From a virus: a DNA stretch of 45,494 bases. The notes under the pieces were generated by a model. The model was not told the DNA's origin. It did not search any database and worked only from the letters and a program-made list of their open reading frames with translations. A program made the position numbers and the translations under genes. Positions within the stretch are counted from its first letter, which is position 1, and each line of letters begins with the position of its first letter. The stretch covers positions 1 to 45,494 of IMG/VR virus record IMGVR_UViG_3300020156_000043; one strand, given 5' to 3'. This document shows, one piece after another, positions 33,590-40,452 of this stretch.

Positions 33590-33733
33590 GTGCTTAACGA
33601 GAAAATGTGTCTAGCTTACGGTACACACTGTCCAAGCTTTATCGAGCGTAACGCACTACCTATCTCTATCCTAGTGGCTACACTGTTTATTTGTATTACC
33701 CTTATCCTTATCAAAAGGATGAGCAACAAATGA
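33590..33733 (+). CDS. Small membrane protein
   Basis: 47 residues from GTG 33590 behind AGAAAGGGC. A short Cys-containing outside part (MCLAYGTHCPSF) is followed by one membrane helix (ALPISILVATLFICITLILI) and a basic end (KRMSNK). Possible early envelope-acting or exclusion protein. Confidence 0.68.
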   Translation: MLNEKMCLAYGTHCPSFIERNALPISILVATLFICITLILIKRMSNK

Positions 33734-33783
33734 TTAAACACTGTAGGTGTATTCTTTGCAGACTACTCAAGCTAGGAGTCTAA
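33730..33783 (+). CDS. 17-residue Cys-rich peptide (tentative)
   Basis: MIKHCRCILCRLLKLGV, in ATGA overlap with the membrane gene stop and ending just before the next GTG. The GGAG of the next gene lies in its last codons. May be a real coupled peptide or only a leader. Confidence 0.3.
   Translation: MIKHCRCILCRLLKLGV
33761..33779 (+). repeat. 19-bp direct repeat, copy 1
   Basis: GACTACTCAAGCTAGGAGT, exactly repeated at 33950-33968. Both copies carry the GGAG ribosome-binding site of the gene that follows. Confidence 0.85.
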
Positions 33784-33784
33784 G

Positions 33785-33964
33785 GTGAAAGACTATATTC
33801 GTAGTAACACTGTACCTGACATACTTACTATTGCTAGTCATGCAGCTAGACTCTATCCTACAGAGTATGATGTTATTGACTTTACTGTACTTTGTGACCA
33901 TAGTGCTAAGGGTAAGTTTATCACTGGAGTGTTTAGGAACTATCAATATGACTACTCAAGCTAG
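33785..33964 (+). CDS. Early small protein
   Basis: 59 residues from GTG 33785 with AGGAG seven bases upstream (KDYIRSNTVPDILTIASHAARLY ... CDHSAKGKFITGVF in parts). Mixed alpha/beta and no known family. Its end lies in the second copy of the 19-bp repeat. Confidence 0.65.
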   Translation: MKDYIRSNTVPDILTIASHAARLYPTEYDVIDFTVLCDHSAKGKFITGVFRNYQYDYSS

Positions 33965-33968
33965 GAGT
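33950..33968 (+). repeat. 19-bp direct repeat, copy 2
   Basis: Identical to 33761-33779, at the end of the 59-residue gene; supplies the AGGAG of the gene at 33976. Confidence 0.85.
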
Positions 33969-33975
33969 TAAGTAA

Positions 33976-34152
33976 ATGTTCATTCCCGCTATCACTCCTC
34001 AAGACATTCGCAATAGGATGACTAAGGTTTGGGCACTAGCTAATGCGCTCTATCATAAGAACGCTTTTATTGGAGCTAGCTATTGGATGAAAGAGTACGA
34101 TTACCTTTCTAACTACCAAAGGGACGATTCTGTTGTGTACTGTAGTTCGTAA
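33976..34152 (+). CDS. Early small helical protein
   Basis: 58 residues (MFIPAITPQDIRNRMTKVW ...) from ATG 33976 behind the AGGAG of repeat copy 2. Mostly helical; no family recognised. Confidence 0.65.
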   Translation: MFIPAITPQDIRNRMTKVWALANALYHKNAFIGASYWMKEYDYLSNYQRDDSVVYCSS

Positions 34153-34291
34153 ATGTCTAGCTGGACATAAGAGTATCAAGCCTACATGCGGTTTTTGTGG
34201 ACTCAAGAAGAGCGAGCAAATTTCGGTCGCAAATGCCCGAATTAGGAGGATCTGTGGCATTACCAAAAATACACTCACTAACGGAAACTGA
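34133..34291 (+). CDS. Zinc-ribbon peptide overlapping both neighbours (tentative)
   Basis: 52 residues from TTG 34133 (CTVVRKCLAGHKSIKPT, CGFCGLKKSEQISVANARI). CGFC plus upstream Cys/His give a zinc site. The SEQISVA stretch is encoded by the repeated TTCGGTCGC word in the same phase as in other genes, which supports this frame. AAAGGG lies nine bases before the TTG. It overlaps the genes on both sides. Confidence 0.45.
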   Translation: MCTVVRKCLAGHKSIKPTCGFCGLKKSEQISVANARIRRICGITKNTLTNGN

Positions 34292-34901
34292 CGTTAAGAT
34301 ACTGCTAAGTTTAGTACAGAAACAAACTATAGAGGAACTAACTAGAACTAGTGGAGTACCTTACAGTTACCTAAGAAATAGAATCTCTAAGCTTAAAGCT
34401 AGAAACTTTATACAGATTGTCGGTAAGGATGGTCCGGCTCCACTCTATCAGACTGTACGCTTACCTGAAACTGAGCCACTATTTGAGTTAAGAGCTACAG
34501 CTAGCCCTAACGGCAACCTCTACAGGATACCAAGTTTTTATGGACAAAATCTGACATTTAGAGAAGCATTAGCATTTGTCACTAACAAGAGAAATGAGCT
34601 TAAAGGAGCAACAAACAGTTTGAGGGAAGTTACAGCAATAGCAATTGCATTAATTAAAGTACGATCCTATAGAAGGCATACTGGAGAGATAGCAGTACAG
34701 CATCCCCACGAACAGGAGATGAGAGATATACTCTTTCAGCATATCCAGCAAACTGAAAGAGAGTTAAGACTAGCCAAGGAATTATATGAGACTGAATTTC
34801 TTTGGCGAGGTCATGAAAATATCTGGCAAGTTATTTCTGAAGGCGAGCCTAAGCCGGGTACTATTGATCTTTACAAGAAAGCGAATAAGATATTCTCATG
34901 A
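34254..34901 (+). CDS. Winged helix-turn-helix regulator candidate
   Basis: 215 residues from GTG 34254, chosen for AGGAGG four bases upstream; a GTG 19 codons earlier lacks one. Residues 8-55 form a wHTH (LTETDVKILLSLVQKQ, IEELTRTSGVPYSYLRNRIS, KLKARNFIQIVG). The C-terminal half is helical with charged stretches and ends KPGTIDLYKKANKIFS. It may control phage or host genes and is a candidate binder of the dyads at 30876-30943. Confidence 0.75.
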   Translation: MALPKIHSLTETDVKILLSLVQKQTIEELTRTSGVPYSYLRNRISKLKARNFIQIVGKDGPAPLYQTVRLPETEPLFELRATASPNGNLYRIPSFYGQNLTFREALAFVTNKRNELKGATNSLREVTAIAIALIKVRSYRRHTGEIAVQHPHEQEMRDILFQHIQQTERELRLAKELYETEFLWRGHENIWQVISEGEPKPGTIDLYKKANKIFS

Positions 34902-35098
34902 ATGAGCAGGAGTTAAGGGATATCCTTAAAATTGTTCGTCAGTTAGAGCATTATATTGAGCGGTGTCTAAGAACAGAAAAAGAAAAGAACGAAGAAAGAA
35001 TTAAGAAACAACTAGAGGGCACTAGAGTACTTGTGTATGACTCTGAAGAAGAGTATGTAGATAGCACTACAGAAATAATAGAAGACTTTGAATTATAG
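34898..35098 (+). CDS. Coiled-coil protein with FEL tail
   Basis: 66 residues. An N-terminal helix (LRDILKIVRQLEHYIERCLR) and charged coil are followed by an acidic tail, DSTTEIIEDFEL, nearly the same as the C-terminus of the primase-helicase (GATEIVEEFEL). Starts in ATGA overlap with the regulator. The shared tail suggests both bind the same partner. Confidence 0.7.
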   Translation: MNEQELRDILKIVRQLEHYIERCLRTEKEKNEERIKKQLEGTRVLVYDSEEEYVDSTTEIIEDFEL

Positions 35099-35120
35099 TT
35101 AGAAGAACCAAAGAAAAAGC

Positions 35121-35149
35121 TTGACAACGGGAGGCCGATATGCTACCAT
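35121..35149 (+). promoter_or_regulatory. Promoter TTGACA-17-TACCAT with extended -10
   Basis: Perfect TTGACA (35121-35126), 17 bases, TACCAT (35144-35149) preceded by TGC. Predicted start near 35156, about 26 bases before the secreted protein gene. Confidence 0.78.
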
Positions 35150-35181
35150 GAGCTTATCGGATAAAGAAAGGGCGAAGCGAA

Positions 35182-35496
35182 ATGCGACGGATTGTTGTTG
35201 GCGCAATTATGATGGTGGCTCCTGTACTGGCAGGAGGTACATATAGTGCAGCCTCTAACGGTGTAGATACTAATACTACTTGTTACGAAGATATGCCTTG
35301 CTGGAACTGTGCCGAAATGGGGAACAAGATTTGTGGACCTACTCATGTAGATGACCTTACTGATGCGGAATGGGAAGGTCTTAGTATGAATGAGCAAGAG
35401 CAGATTCGTATTAATAGTGATATGCCTACAATTACAACTACTACAACTGCGTTGATTGCTCCTATCACCCTGGAAATTCTCCCAAGGACTAACTAA
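35182..35496 (+). CDS. Secreted or surface small protein
   Basis: 104 residues behind AGAAAGGGC. N-terminal signal peptide (MRRIVVGAIMMVAPVLAGG, likely cut near TYSA-AS). Two clusters of Cys (CYEDMPCWNC; KICG) in the exported part, then a Thr-rich stretch (PTITTTTTALIAP) that may cross or contact the wall. Own promoter. Could act outside the cell, for example against superinfection; unproven. Confidence 0.72.
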   Translation: MRRIVVGAIMMVAPVLAGGTYSAASNGVDTNTTCYEDMPCWNCAEMGNKICGPTHVDDLTDAEWEGLSMNEQEQIRINSDMPTITTTTTALIAPITLEILPRTN

Positions 35497-37502
35497 TGTC
35501 TGACTTCGATTTTAGTGAATGGCTTAGTGCGGAGGAAACTCCGCCTAAGTCAGAAGAAGAGAATTACTGCAAGATTCATGATGTTTTCAACTGTTGGTTT
35601 GCTCATGAGGAAGAAAAAGTTTCGGTCGCCGAAATTGATCCTCGTGAAGCCGCTATGCAGGACTTGATTAGGCGGGTAGAGGAGCTGCAGACTAAGGTTA
35701 ACCATTTCGATACTGAGCGGATTAACCCTCTGCAAGCTGCTCTTACTAATATCCACAATCAAGAGACTGAGGCTCGCCGTACTTACGAAGAGCTTGTTAA
35801 GGAACTTCGTAGTCAGTATTCTGAGCGTCAGAAAGAATTGTACGATGCACGTAATGAGCGACGTGAGCTTCAGTATGAGCTTGAGAAGATTACTAGAGAG
35901 CAGTCTAACCTTCTTAAGTCTATGACTACAGAGAAAATGCTGAAGGACATCGAAGACAAGATTGACAATCTTATTATGGATGCGCCGTGGGGAATGTCGG
36001 CTCGCAATTATCAGCTGATTGACCTTAAGTATATGCTGGCAGCATTCGAGACTGGAAAGACTGGCGTTCTTAATGCTAATGATATGGGTCTTGGTAAAAC
36101 CTTCGAGTCAATCATGTTGGATTATTGTCTGCAGCACCTCTTTCCCGCAAAGTACGATCGTATGCCACTCGTATTGTGGGTTACCACTCCTAGCCTTATT
36201 AAGCAAACCGTTCGTGAGATTAAGCGCTGGAACCCTGGGCGCAGAGTTATTCCGATTGAAGGATCTTGGAACAAGGAAGCGCGTGAGTTTGCAGCTAGGA
36301 TGGCAATCGAAGAACTAGCTCTTGTAGTCTGTAACTATGAGCAGTTGAACACTAACAAAGTTCTTATGAACACTGAGTGGGACATCATCTTTGCTGACGA
36401 GGTTAGCAAGCTTAAGGGTGGAGCCAATCCGGGTAAGCCTACTAAGGTGTGGCTTAACTTTAAGCAACTCCTTTGGGAGACTAAGCCGGATCGGTACGGT
36501 GTTCCTCAGTACACTGACGCGTATGATCCTACTCCTAGGGCTAAGTTCTTCATTCCTCTGTCTGGTACTCCTATTCAGAACAAGCCAGGAGATATGTGGG
36601 CTTATCTTCATCTCTTTAAGCCTACTAGCTTTCCTCGCTTGAAAAACTTTGAGCGTGAGTATGCTTATGGTTGGCCTGACGTTAAGGTTAACTTTGAGCG
36701 ACTGATTAATGTGATGTCTGATCAGGTTATTAGACGTAGTAAGAAGGATGAGCTTGATCTTCCTGCTAAGGTTTATGAGATGCGAGAGGTAGAGCTTAAA
36801 CCTCAGCAGCGTAAGATTTATGATCAGATGAAAGCTGCATTCTTTGCATTCCTTGATGGTAAGGGTGAACAGCAGATTAGTGCCACTGTAGTCATCGAAT
36901 GGATCATCAGGCTTTGGGAGCTGGCGCTGTATCCTGGTATCATCAAGATTTTTGATGAGGATATGAATCAGATTCCTGTAGAGTGCCAAGAGTCTGCTAT
37001 TCTTGACGAAGCAGAAGACTTGATTGAAGAGATTGTTGGAGCAGAAGAGAAGACTGTTGTATTCTCAGCTTGGTTCAATGGTCCACTACATGAGCTTAAG
37101 CGTAGACTTGATGAGAAGGGAATTAAGGCAGCTCTGTATACTGGTGATCAAAATACTGATCAGCGAGACGCAGCGGTACAAGGATTCACTGAAGGTGACA
37201 TTGATGTTCTACTATGTAACATGAAGGCTGCAGGGTATGGGCTTAACCTACAGAATGCAAGTCAAGCTATCTTCCTTGACTCATGGTGGAATCCCGCAGT
37301 TAATGAACAAGCAGAAGATAGGCTGCATCGTATGGGTCAGAAGGGAACTGTAGTCATTCACAAGCTTGTCGCACAAGATACTGTGTATGACTTCGTTATG
37401 AGTAAGGCAGCAGAAAAAGCAGAGATGAGCGCTAGTATTATGGAGTCTCGTGAGCTTCGTAAATCTAGCGATTGGCGAGACTACCTTGAAGGGATGATTT
37501 GA
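35496..37502 (+). CDS. SNF2-family DEAD/H helicase
   Basis: 668 residues. A short Cys/His knot (C24-x2-H-x4-C32-x3-H) and a long coiled coil (about 55-160) precede the SNF2 motor: NDMGLGKT (194-201), a DEVS box in IIFADEVSKLKGG, LSGTPIQNKPGDMW, and C-terminal QNASQAIFLDSWWNP with EDRLHRMGQKG. It uses ATP to move along duplex DNA and may remodel protein-DNA complexes or help replication. Carries one in-frame TTCGGTCGC word (SVA at 42-44). TAATG overlap with the secreted protein gene. Confidence 0.92.
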   Translation: MSDFDFSEWLSAEETPPKSEEENYCKIHDVFNCWFAHEEEKVSVAEIDPREAAMQDLIRRVEELQTKVNHFDTERINPLQAALTNIHNQETEARRTYEELVKELRSQYSERQKELYDARNERRELQYELEKITREQSNLLKSMTTEKMLKDIEDKIDNLIMDAPWGMSARNYQLIDLKYMLAAFETGKTGVLNANDMGLGKTFESIMLDYCLQHLFPAKYDRMPLVLWVTTPSLIKQTVREIKRWNPGRRVIPIEGSWNKEAREFAARMAIEELALVVCNYEQLNTNKVLMNTEWDIIFADEVSKLKGGANPGKPTKVWLNFKQLLWETKPDRYGVPQYTDAYDPTPRAKFFIPLSGTPIQNKPGDMWAYLHLFKPTSFPRLKNFEREYAYGWPDVKVNFERLINVMSDQVIRRSKKDELDLPAKVYEMREVELKPQQRKIYDQMKAAFFAFLDGKGEQQISATVVIEWIIRLWELALYPGIIKIFDEDMNQIPVECQESAILDEAEDLIEEIVGAEEKTVVFSAWFNGPLHELKRRLDEKGIKAALYTGDQNTDQRDAAVQGFTEGDIDVLLCNMKAAGYGLNLQNASQAIFLDSWWNPAVNEQAEDRLHRMGQKGTVVIHKLVAQDTVYDFVMSKAAEKAEMSASIMESRELRKSSDWRDYLEGMI

Positions 37503-37702
37503 TGGCATTCAAACTTTATAAATGGGATCAGAATCTACACAACCCTAATTCTGTAGGATATCGAGGTTTGTGCTCTACTTGTTACAGTAAAGCTACTTGG
37601 ACTATCATCCTCTCTGTAGGTTACCAGAGAATTTGGGCACGATGCGATAAATGCCTTATTAGAGGATTGGATGCTGGGCGCAATCCTAAGGTGGTAAGCT
37701 GA
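37502..37702 (+). CDS. Zinc-ribbon protein
   Basis: 66 residues from ATG 37502, overlapping the helicase stop. LCSTCYSKATWTIIL ... RIWARCDKCLIRG: two C-x2-C pairs spaced for one zinc ribbon. First of a long run of small zinc proteins. Confidence 0.75.
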   Translation: MAFKLYKWDQNLHNPNSVGYRGLCSTCYSKATWTIILSVGYQRIWARCDKCLIRGLDAGRNPKVVS

Positions 37703-37863
37703 TGACTGATGAAGACATTAAAGAGATGGTAAGGAATCTCAAGTCATTCATCTCATCAGAGTTAGAAACTCTTCATGCTCGAATGGATTCTATGGAGTCT
37801 GGAGTTATGAATGAGCTTAGGTCCTTAGCTCGAAGAGTAGCTAGACTTGAGGAGACAAGGTAA
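37702..37863 (+). CDS. Small coiled-coil protein
   Basis: 53 residues, all helix with heptads (IKEMVRNLKSFISSELETL; LARRVARLEET). Overlaps neighbours by one base each (TGATG and TAATG). Probably an oligomerisation or partner-binding peptide. Confidence 0.68.
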   Translation: MTDEDIKEMVRNLKSFISSELETLHARMDSMESGVMNELRSLARRVARLEETR

Positions 37864-38033
37864 TGCCTAATTCCTGCCCCGAATGCGGTGAGTACGAATT
37901 CATTACTAAACCCGACGTAACAGAGATGTTTAGAGATTCACTCTATCCTCACAATGATATAGTGTGCGAGAATTGTGGATGGACAGGGTATGCTGATGAT
38001 CTTAGTTGGACTGATAGTAAAGATAGAGACTAA
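37863..38033 (+). CDS. Zinc-ribbon protein
   Basis: 56 residues: NSCPECGEYEFIT and DIVCENCGWTGYADD form a complete C-x2-C ... C-x2-C ribbon of the transcription-factor style. TAATG overlap with the next gene. Confidence 0.75.
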   Translation: MPNSCPECGEYEFITKPDVTEMFRDSLYPHNDIVCENCGWTGYADDLSWTDSKDRD

Positions 38034-38524
38034 TGGATAACTGTACGATTTGTGGGTCGGAACGGCTTTTAGAAGGTCCGGCTTATGACAGAACAGCTTA
38101 TAGCTGTCTCGATTGCGGCTCTCAGTTTAATCGTGAAGTTAGACGAGAGCCCGAGCCAGAGCAGATTTCGGTCGCTATTTCAGAGGAGGGCCTAAAATTT
38201 CCAGACGGAGGATTTAAGACTCCTGAGGAGGCAGCAGCGCATTTAGCAAAACTTAAGGAACTCACTAGGAATCTAAGTAAAACTAAAGAAGATCGACCTA
38301 ATCAACCTAAGCGTAAGAAGCACCCAGAGTCAGATATTGATCCTGGTTTGGTCTATGCGGTATATCACTTCTATCAAAGAAGTGGCGAATCGTGGCAAGA
38401 AGTGCTAAGTTCTGGAAAGGGCGAAAGGGCTGTTAGGAATTTCAATACTCTCATATGGGTGCACAACCACACTGTAGGGCGAGGTTGTACGGCTACTTGC
38501 AGGGAGCTGCTAAGCGATGGATAA
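38033..38524 (+). CDS. Zinc-ribbon protein with basic middle
   Basis: 163 residues. N-terminal ribbon (CTICGSERLLEG ... YSCLDCGSQF), then the SVA word region (EPEQISVAISEEGLKFPDG), a basic helix (KEDRPNQPKRKKHPE) and a C-terminal domain (AVYHFYQRSGESWQEVL ... CTATCRELL). The last part might bind nucleic acid; no family named. Confidence 0.72.
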   Translation: MDNCTICGSERLLEGPAYDRTAYSCLDCGSQFNREVRREPEPEQISVAISEEGLKFPDGGFKTPEEAAAHLAKLKELTRNLSKTKEDRPNQPKRKKHPESDIDPGLVYAVYHFYQRSGESWQEVLSSGKGERAVRNFNTLIWVHNHTVGRGCTATCRELLSDG

Positions 38525-38675
38525 GTGTCATATGTGTGAAAAAAATCTAGATGAGTATGACGCAGTAATTCCTGTAAGGTCAATGGAACATCCCAGTAAT
38601 AAGCTCCTCCTCTGTAGTAAGAAATGTTGGGATACTTACCAACTTCTAAAGAAGAGAGATACTTATGGGGGATAA
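38517..38675 (+). CDS. Zinc-binding small protein
   Basis: 52 residues: CHMCEKNLDEYDAVI ... LLLCSKKCWDTYQLL, two C-x2-C or C-x3-C pairs in the treble-clef/MYM-like style where the second pair opens a helix. Overlaps both neighbours. Confidence 0.7.
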   Translation: MDKCHMCEKNLDEYDAVIPVRSMEHPSNKLLLCSKKCWDTYQLLKKRDTYGG

Positions 38676-38895
38676 CATCTGCGCAGTATGCAATAGAAGG
38701 ATCAGCGCCCATAGTCTAGAAGAAGTTAAGCAATGCACTGAACAGTGGGATTATGTTGAACTCGAACGAACAGCTAATGAACTCTGTATCTCCTGCGGAG
38801 ATCCATCTGATATCGTTGATCCTGCTACTAATAATTACTATTGCCACGGATGCTTTATGTGGATGGCGCAACTTAACGACGAATCGAAAGATTAA
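38665..38895 (+). CDS. Double zinc-ribbon protein
   Basis: 76 residues: ICAVCNRRI, then LCISCGDPSDIVDPA and YYCHGCFMWMAQL, three Cys pairs and a His. Overlaps the previous gene by 11 bases in another frame. Confidence 0.7.
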   Translation: MGDNICAVCNRRISAHSLEEVKQCTEQWDYVELERTANELCISCGDPSDIVDPATNNYYCHGCFMWMAQLNDESKD

Positions 38896-38908
38896 AGGAA
38901 TAAATGAA

Positions 38909-39043
38909 GTGAGTGATAAGACAGTTATAGTTTGGGTATTCGGAATTGTAGGAGTACTAATGTTTTGGGGACTTATCCGAGGTATTGCGCCTGAACCTAA
39001 TGCTGAATGCGATAATACTCAATATTCTGGTCAATCATGCTAA
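38909..39043 (+). CDS. Small membrane protein
   Basis: 44 residues from GTG 38909 (AAAGGA nine bases upstream). One membrane helix (VIVWVFGIVGVLMFWGLI) and a short outer end with two Cys. Function unknown. Confidence 0.6.
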   Translation: MSDKTVIVWVFGIVGVLMFWGLIRGIAPEPNAECDNTQYSGQSC

Positions 39044-39522
39044 TGAGATTTAGTGGAGCGAATGCTAAGCAGAGACAAGAGAAATTTGATATATTAGTAT
39101 CTGAAATGGGCGGATGCTGTGTTGAGTGTGGTTCTGATACTGATCTAGAGTTTCATCATTTAGACCCTAAGCTTAAGAAGTTTGACATTTCGGGTAACTT
39201 AACTAGAACTATCAGTGTGCTGAGAGAAGAAGCTGAGAAGTGCATACTGCTTTGCTATAACTGTCACAGAGTAGCTGGCAGTAAGTATAACGTAAGAGTT
39301 GGTCATGGTTACGGCGCTTATATAGCAAAAAGATGTGATTGTGATATATGTAGGCAGTCATACTTAGACTATTATACTAGAATAAATAGAGCAAGAGGCA
39401 AAAAACCAAGGGCTGTAGCTAAACACGGCACTCGATCTATGTATACTAAAGGGTGTAGGTGCGATTTCTGTAGACAAGCTAATAGAGATTACAATTACTA
39501 CAGGAGACACCCTAATGACTAG
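39037..39522 (+). CDS. HNH endonuclease with zinc-finger tail
   Basis: 161 residues. The HNH core is CVECGSDTDLEFHHLDP ... CILLCYNCHRVAG, with the metal-binding HH and Cys pairs. Two repeats follow (HGYGAYIAKRCDCDICRQ and HGTRSMYTKGCRCDFCRQ), a repeat seen in many phage HNH-associated proteins. A nickase in homing or packaging is possible. Confidence 0.85.
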   Translation: MLMRFSGANAKQRQEKFDILVSEMGGCCVECGSDTDLEFHHLDPKLKKFDISGNLTRTISVLREEAEKCILLCYNCHRVAGSKYNVRVGHGYGAYIAKRCDCDICRQSYLDYYTRINRARGKKPRAVAKHGTRSMYTKGCRCDFCRQANRDYNYYRRHPND

Positions 39523-39826
39523 AAATGACGACAAGATTAAGGATTGGAGAAGTACTGGTAGAAAAAGGGCGAGAGCTGTTCTTCAAAAATTAGTACAAGA
39601 AGGCGAAAGAGATTACTGTTGCGCAGTATGTAAGTGGACGCCTAGTGAACAGAGTAGGTCTGATTCCTTAGACGTAAATCACAAGAATGGCGACTATAAG
39701 GACAATGATCCAAGTAATCTAGAATACTTATGTCGGACTCACCATTATGAGTATGACCGTAAGACTCGATTAGAGAAAGAAAAGACCGGGGAGCTAGACG
39801 ATTACGGCTATGGAGAATACTATTAA
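39515..39826 (+). CDS. HNH endonuclease
   Basis: 103 residues with a compact HNH motif: CCAVCKWTPSEQ, LDVNHKNGDYKDNDPSNLEYLCRTHH. Overlaps the previous HNH gene by eight bases. Two adjacent HNH genes of different types suggest separate arrivals. Confidence 0.85.
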   Translation: MTRNDDKIKDWRSTGRKRARAVLQKLVQEGERDYCCAVCKWTPSEQSRSDSLDVNHKNGDYKDNDPSNLEYLCRTHHYEYDRKTRLEKEKTGELDDYGYGEYY

Positions 39827-40025
39827 GAGGTGCCTATTATCTAGGACCCAGAATGTTATTCGCCTACAGGGAAAGAATTTTATCTATCACATAAGAAATC
39901 CCTTGACACAGAAATCAGTATGTGGTAAGCTATACGTACCGCACAGCAAGAAAATGACTTACACAGAACTTCATAACGCAAAGGGCATAGCGAGGCTTTG
40001 TAATGACTGTTACTCAAGGGAGTAA
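39810..40025 (+). CDS. Small Cys-containing protein
   Basis: 71 residues, basic, with KSVCGKLYVPHSKK and ARLCNDCYSRE, as in small treble-clef-like phage proteins. Overlaps both neighbours. A promoter (39903-39931) lies inside it. Confidence 0.68.
   Translation: MENTIKRCLLSRTQNVIRLQGKNFIYHIRNPLTQKSVCGKLYVPHSKKMTYTELHNAKGIARLCNDCYSRE
39903..39931 (+). promoter_or_regulatory. Promoter TTGACA-17-TAAGCT
   Basis: Perfect -35 TTGACA (39903-39908), 17 bases and TAAGCT (39926-39931), inside the 71-residue gene, pointing to the genes at 40003 and 40453. Confidence 0.65.
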
Positions 40026-40395
40026 AGTTTACTGTCAATGCAAAGATAAATACTCAGAATTTTATGGTTTAGTTGGAGCCGACGAAACAAAGAAGAACAC
40101 CATACAGTGGGTTCACTGGCCTTGTGGGAAACCAACAGAGATGGTGTGGCGCGAGTGGCTGGCACCTTGTGCCATTTGCTTGTCCCTCTTTTCCTCCCCT
40201 TGGAGCATCGTCTGCAAGTCCTGCCACCGTGAGACGGGCTCGTCTGATCCGTTTCATGGGTGGGCGTGGGCCCGAAAGCAGGACCAAGAATTCCGCAAGA
40301 AATTGCTTGACTCCTCTCTACGCCTTTGGTATCGTGAAGGAGTCGGGACGGAGACCGGCGGGCCGGTCACGCCCCAAGGACGCACCCCGGAATAG
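40003..40395 (+). CDS. Zinc-binding protein with GC-rich 3' half
   Basis: 130 residues: CQC, then HWPCGKPTEMVWREWLAPC, AICLSLF and VCKSCHRETG give several metal pairs. From about 40140 the DNA is 57-68% GC by eye, far above its neighbours, as if the 3' half came from a high-GC actinobacterial source. Ends in a Gly/Pro/Thr-rich tail. Confidence 0.65.
   Translation: MTVTQGSKVYCQCKDKYSEFYGLVGADETKKNTIQWVHWPCGKPTEMVWREWLAPCAICLSLFSSPWSIVCKSCHRETGSSDPFHGWAWARKQDQEFRKKLLDSSLRLWYREGVGTETGGPVTPQGRTPE
40307..40335 (+). promoter_or_regulatory. Candidate promoter TTGACT-17-TATCGT
   Basis: TTGACT (40307-40312) and TATCGT (40330-40335) inside the end of the zinc protein gene, about 115 bases before the abundant-looking 297-residue protein. 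Confidence 0.45.
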
Positions 40396-40452
40396 CAGAA
40401 GTAAAGCGAAACACCAAATTAAAAATAATAAACAGAAAAGGAAATAAATAAA

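Noticed and set aside
36315-36989. 224-codon minus-strand ORF
   Set aside because: Antisense to the SNF2 helicase core motifs; low-complexity, basic and Leu/Ser-rich; no start site.
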